Origin: Bacteroidales bacterium UBA6366
Lineage (GTDB): Bacteria > Bacteroidota > Bacteroidia > Bacteroidales > UBA932
Direction: 5' to 3'
Length of the DNA: 16,460 nt
Assembly: GCA_002438845.1 (NCBI GenBank)
Contig: DJRG01000085.1
Location: 1-16,460, forward strand
Part shown: positions 14,809-16,460 of the stretch, in pieces
Layout of the letters: every line of letters starts with the position of its first letter
Position numbering within the stretch: the first letter of the stretch is position 1
Translations under genes and position numbers: made by a program
Notes under the pieces: model-generated
Told to the model about the DNA's origin: nothing
What the model saw: only the letters and a program-made list of their open reading frames with translations
The model's database searches: none

Positions 14809-14849
14809 TAAAAATTTAATGAATATGCCGGAGCGGTGGCCGAATATTC
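14809..14849 (-). terminator. Probable terminator after frr
   Basis: On the - strand, GAATATTCGG (from 14849) and CCGGCATATTC (to 14821) form an interrupted stem with a small internal loop, followed by a T-rich stretch containing TTTTT. It begins 25 bases beyond the frr stop and would separate the pyrH-frr unit from the pheA operon promoter. Confidence 0.5.
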
Positions 14850-14873
14850 ATTCGCCCTACCATAAAGCACTCA

Positions 14874-15443
14874 TTAGACGGTCATTATCTCCTTTTCCTT
14901 TGCAGAGACGAGTTCGTCGATGGCCTTCACCTTGGCGTCGGTGATCTTCTGGATTTCATCCTCGCCTTCCTTACGGACGTCCTCTGAAAAGTCCCCGGCC
15001 TTCTCCGCTTTCTTCAAAGCGTCAACTCCGTCACGACGGGCATTACGCACAGCGACCTTGATGTTCTCGCCTGTGGCCTTGGCCTTCTTGATGAGTTCCT
15101 TGCGTCTTTCCTCAGTGAGAGCGGGAACAGGGCAGCGGATCACCTCCCCATTATTAGACGGGGTGAATCCGAGGTTGGCGTTGATGATCGCCTTCTCGAT
15201 CGCAGGGATCATGCTCTTCTCCCAAGGCTGAATGGCGATGGTCCTGGCGTCCGGAACGGTGACCGAAGCCACTTGAGGGACAGGGGTCGGAGTCCCGTAG
15301 TAATCCACGGTCACATTGTTGAGGATGGACGGGTTGGCCTTTCCGACACGGTAGGTCTTGAGGTCTTCCTCAAGGAACAGCACAGAGTCTTCCATTTTGG
15401 TCTTCACTCCGCTGATGATTTCTTTCGCTTTGTCTGTAAGCAT
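14874..15443 (-). CDS. frr: Ribosome recycling factor
   Basis: This 189-residue RRF, near the usual 185, splits the post-termination 70S ribosome together with EF-G. Characteristic stretches are present: LEEDLKTYRVGKANPSILNNVTVDYYGT in the first helix and hinge, PQVASVTVPDARTIAIQPWEKSM in domain II, NLGFTPSNNGEVIRCPVPALTEERRKEL, and the C-terminal helix with AVRNARRDGVDALKK. It follows pyrH by 84 bases, a common bacterial pairing, and is probably cotranscribed with it. The gap between them includes a GC-rich stretch just after the pyrH stop (15486-15527) with two short CCCGCG-type repeats. Confidence 0.97.
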   Translation of the reverse strand: MLTDKAKEIISGVKTKMEDSVLFLEEDLKTYRVGKANPSILNNVTVDYYGTPTPVPQVASVTVPDARTIAIQPWEKSMIPAIEKAIINANLGFTPSNNGEVIRCPVPALTEERRKELIKKAKATGENIKVAVRNARRDGVDALKKAEKAGDFSEDVRKEGEDEIQKITDAKVKAIDELVSAKEKEIMTV

Positions 15444-15527
15444 AGTGTATTGTGTTAATTGTTATCTGTCAATATTTTTGTGTAAGTGGGCACGCCCGCG
15501 GTCTACGGGTGGACGCCCCTCCCGCGA

Positions 15528-16232
15528 CTATTTGTGGACAAGCGTCCCTACTTTTTCTCCGTTCACCAGTTTAAGCAGATTGCCCTCTCCGTTCACATCG
15601 AAGACGATGATCGGCATATTCCCGTCGTTGCAAAGGGCGTAAGCCGTCTGGTCGAGAACCTTGAGATGCTTTGCCATCGCCTCGTCGAAAGTCAGTTCTT
15701 CGTACTTGACGGCAGTCGGATCCTTCTCCGGGTCGGCCGTGTAGACACCATCGACACGGGTTCCCTTCAGCACGACGTCAGCCTTGATCTCAAGAGCCCT
15801 GAGCGCGGCGCCAGAATCAGTCGTGAAGAACGGGCTGCCTGTTCCTCCGGCGATGAGAGCCACACCTCCCTCCTCCAGAACCTTGACTGCGTTGTCACGG
15901 TTGTAGTAGCGTACAAGCGGTTCCATCGGAGTGGCCGAGAACACCTCCGCCTTCACCCCCTCATCCTTAATGAACTGACTGAGCGCCAACGAGTTTATCA
16001 CGGTCGCCAGCATCCCCATCCTGTCCCCCTCAACGCGGTCAAACCCTTTGTCAAGCCCCTGAAGGCCTCTGAATATATTGCCTCCGCCATTGACGATGGC
16101 AATCTGCAAGCCCGCCTTCGCCGCCTGCGCGATCTCCTTTGAATATCTACGCAAACTATCCGGATCAAGTCCCTTTCCTACAGACCCGCCCAGGCTTTCG
16201 CCGCTCAACTTAAGCAAAACTCTCTTGTACAT
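15528..16232 (-). CDS. pyrH: UMP kinase (uridylate kinase)
   Basis: This 234-residue cytoplasmic amino-acid-kinase-fold enzyme phosphorylates UMP to UDP with ATP, in pyrimidine nucleotide synthesis. Motifs in order: LLKLSGESLGG (6-16), IVNGGGNIFRG (46-56) for phosphate binding, DRMGMLATVINSLAL (70-84) for UMP recognition, ALIAGGTGSPFFTTDSGAALRA, and KGTRVDGVYTADPEKDP at the ATP site. The length is normal, it is hexameric in this family, and GTP/UTP control is usual. A Bacteroides-type promoter box lies about 80 bases upstream, and frr follows. Confidence 0.97.
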   Translation of the reverse strand: MYKRVLLKLSGESLGGSVGKGLDPDSLRRYSKEIAQAAKAGLQIAIVNGGGNIFRGLQGLDKGFDRVEGDRMGMLATVINSLALSQFIKDEGVKAEVFSATPMEPLVRYYNRDNAVKVLEEGGVALIAGGTGSPFFTTDSGAALRALEIKADVVLKGTRVDGVYTADPEKDPTAVKYEELTFDEAMAKHLKVLDQTAYALCNDGNMPIIVFDVNGEGNLLKLVNGEKVGTLVHK

Positions 16233-16311
16233 AGTGTGTTCCAGATTCTATTATGGTTAAAACAAGACCGCTCCACCCTGGCATTCCCGCCTCCCGGAGC
16301 CATCTTACCAA

Positions 16312-16319
16312 CAAAGATA
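16312..16319 (-). promoter_or_regulatory. Bacteroides-type -7 box for pyrH-frr
   Basis: On the - strand the sequence is TATCTTTG, an exact TAnnTTTG match preceded by a T-rich spacer. No clear TTTG is seen at -33. The start near 16306 would leave a leader of about 73 bases before the pyrH ATG. That leader contains GCTCC and GGAGC segments that can pair. Confidence 0.6.
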
Positions 16320-16370
16320 CAAAAAAATAAAAAAAGCAGACATACGGGTCAAGGCCAAAAGTATGTGCCA

Positions 16371-16408
16371 GGTCGCTGAGCTTGTCGAAGCGTGAGCCTG
16401 TCAAAGTG
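16371..16408. repeat. Interspersed short repeat, two 16-bp units
   Basis: TGAGCTTGTCGAAGCG (16377-16392) and TGAGCCTGTCAAAGTG (16393-16408) are tandem units of the same family as the repeats at 8639, 10355 and 12475, in the orientation of the 12503-12558 block. They lie upstream of the pyrH promoter. The remaining bases to the window end show no gene that I can support. Confidence 0.7.
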
Positions 16409-16460
16409 CCGGTCTGTTCCAAAGACGAGGGTTTGGGATGGGCACCAAAAAAAGGGAGGT

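Noticed and set aside
15444..15527. TTGACA-like sequence and GC-rich repeats between pyrH and frr as a separate frr promoter or terminator
   Set aside because: There is no TAnnTTTG box, the -10-like bases would sit almost on the frr start, and no stem with a T run is convincing. Read as an ordinary operon gap.
16210..16422. 70-codon - strand ORF upstream of pyrH
   Set aside because: It runs through the repeat, the promoter box and into pyrH out of frame, and shows no family features.

Overview
The window reads as chromosome from a member of the Bacteroidales (Bacteroidota). The evidence is a SusC/SusD pair, lipoproteins with acidic residues after the lipid cysteine, a type IX secretion (T9SS) C-terminal sorting domain, a PorV/PorQ-family barrel, three exact copies of the Bacteroides-type -7 promoter box TAnnTTTG, and a DAHP synthase fused to chorismate mutase. 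Moderate GC and the gene set would fit an uncultured gut or rumen lineage, but the genus cannot be fixed from sequence alone.

Left part, + strand. Bases 1-4053 are the tail of a nutrient-uptake locus: the last codons of a SusC-like TonB-dependent transporter, a SusD-like lipoprotein, and two further predicted surface lipoproteins with similar C-terminal regions, closed by a terminator at about 4082. Bases 4153-8407 form a second transcription unit: a small secreted protein of unknown function, an 883-residue subtilisin-type protease with a T9SS sorting domain, and a PorV/PorQ-like outer-membrane barrel. A 383-base gap follows (8408-8790) with short palindromes, competing stems and a clear promoter. 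The promoter drives a stand-alone AAA-ATPase-like/PD-(D/E)XK protein that ends at 10332.

Right part, - strand. Bases 14785 down to 10498 are an aromatic amino acid operon: pheA, an aminotransferase, tyrA and a DAHP synthase-chorismate mutase fusion. Together these supply the first step of the shikimate pathway, the chorismate branch point, and both the Phe and Tyr arms. In front of pheA there is a well-formed ribosome-mediated attenuator: a 19-codon leader ORF with 4 Phe and 3 Tyr codons inside ten positions, a terminator with a T6 run, and mutually exclusive upstream pairings. This is the most interesting item in the window. Further right, pyrH and frr form a translation/nucleotide housekeeping pair with its own promoter.

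A family of short interspersed repeats (core like CTTCGACAAGCTCAGTGACC) sits in four intergenic gaps and in no gene. One copy lies inside the aromatic operon, and another lies beside a perfect 28-bp hairpin between the convergent ATPase and DAHP synthase genes. I saw no tRNA, rRNA, CRISPR array, integrase or insertion sequence.
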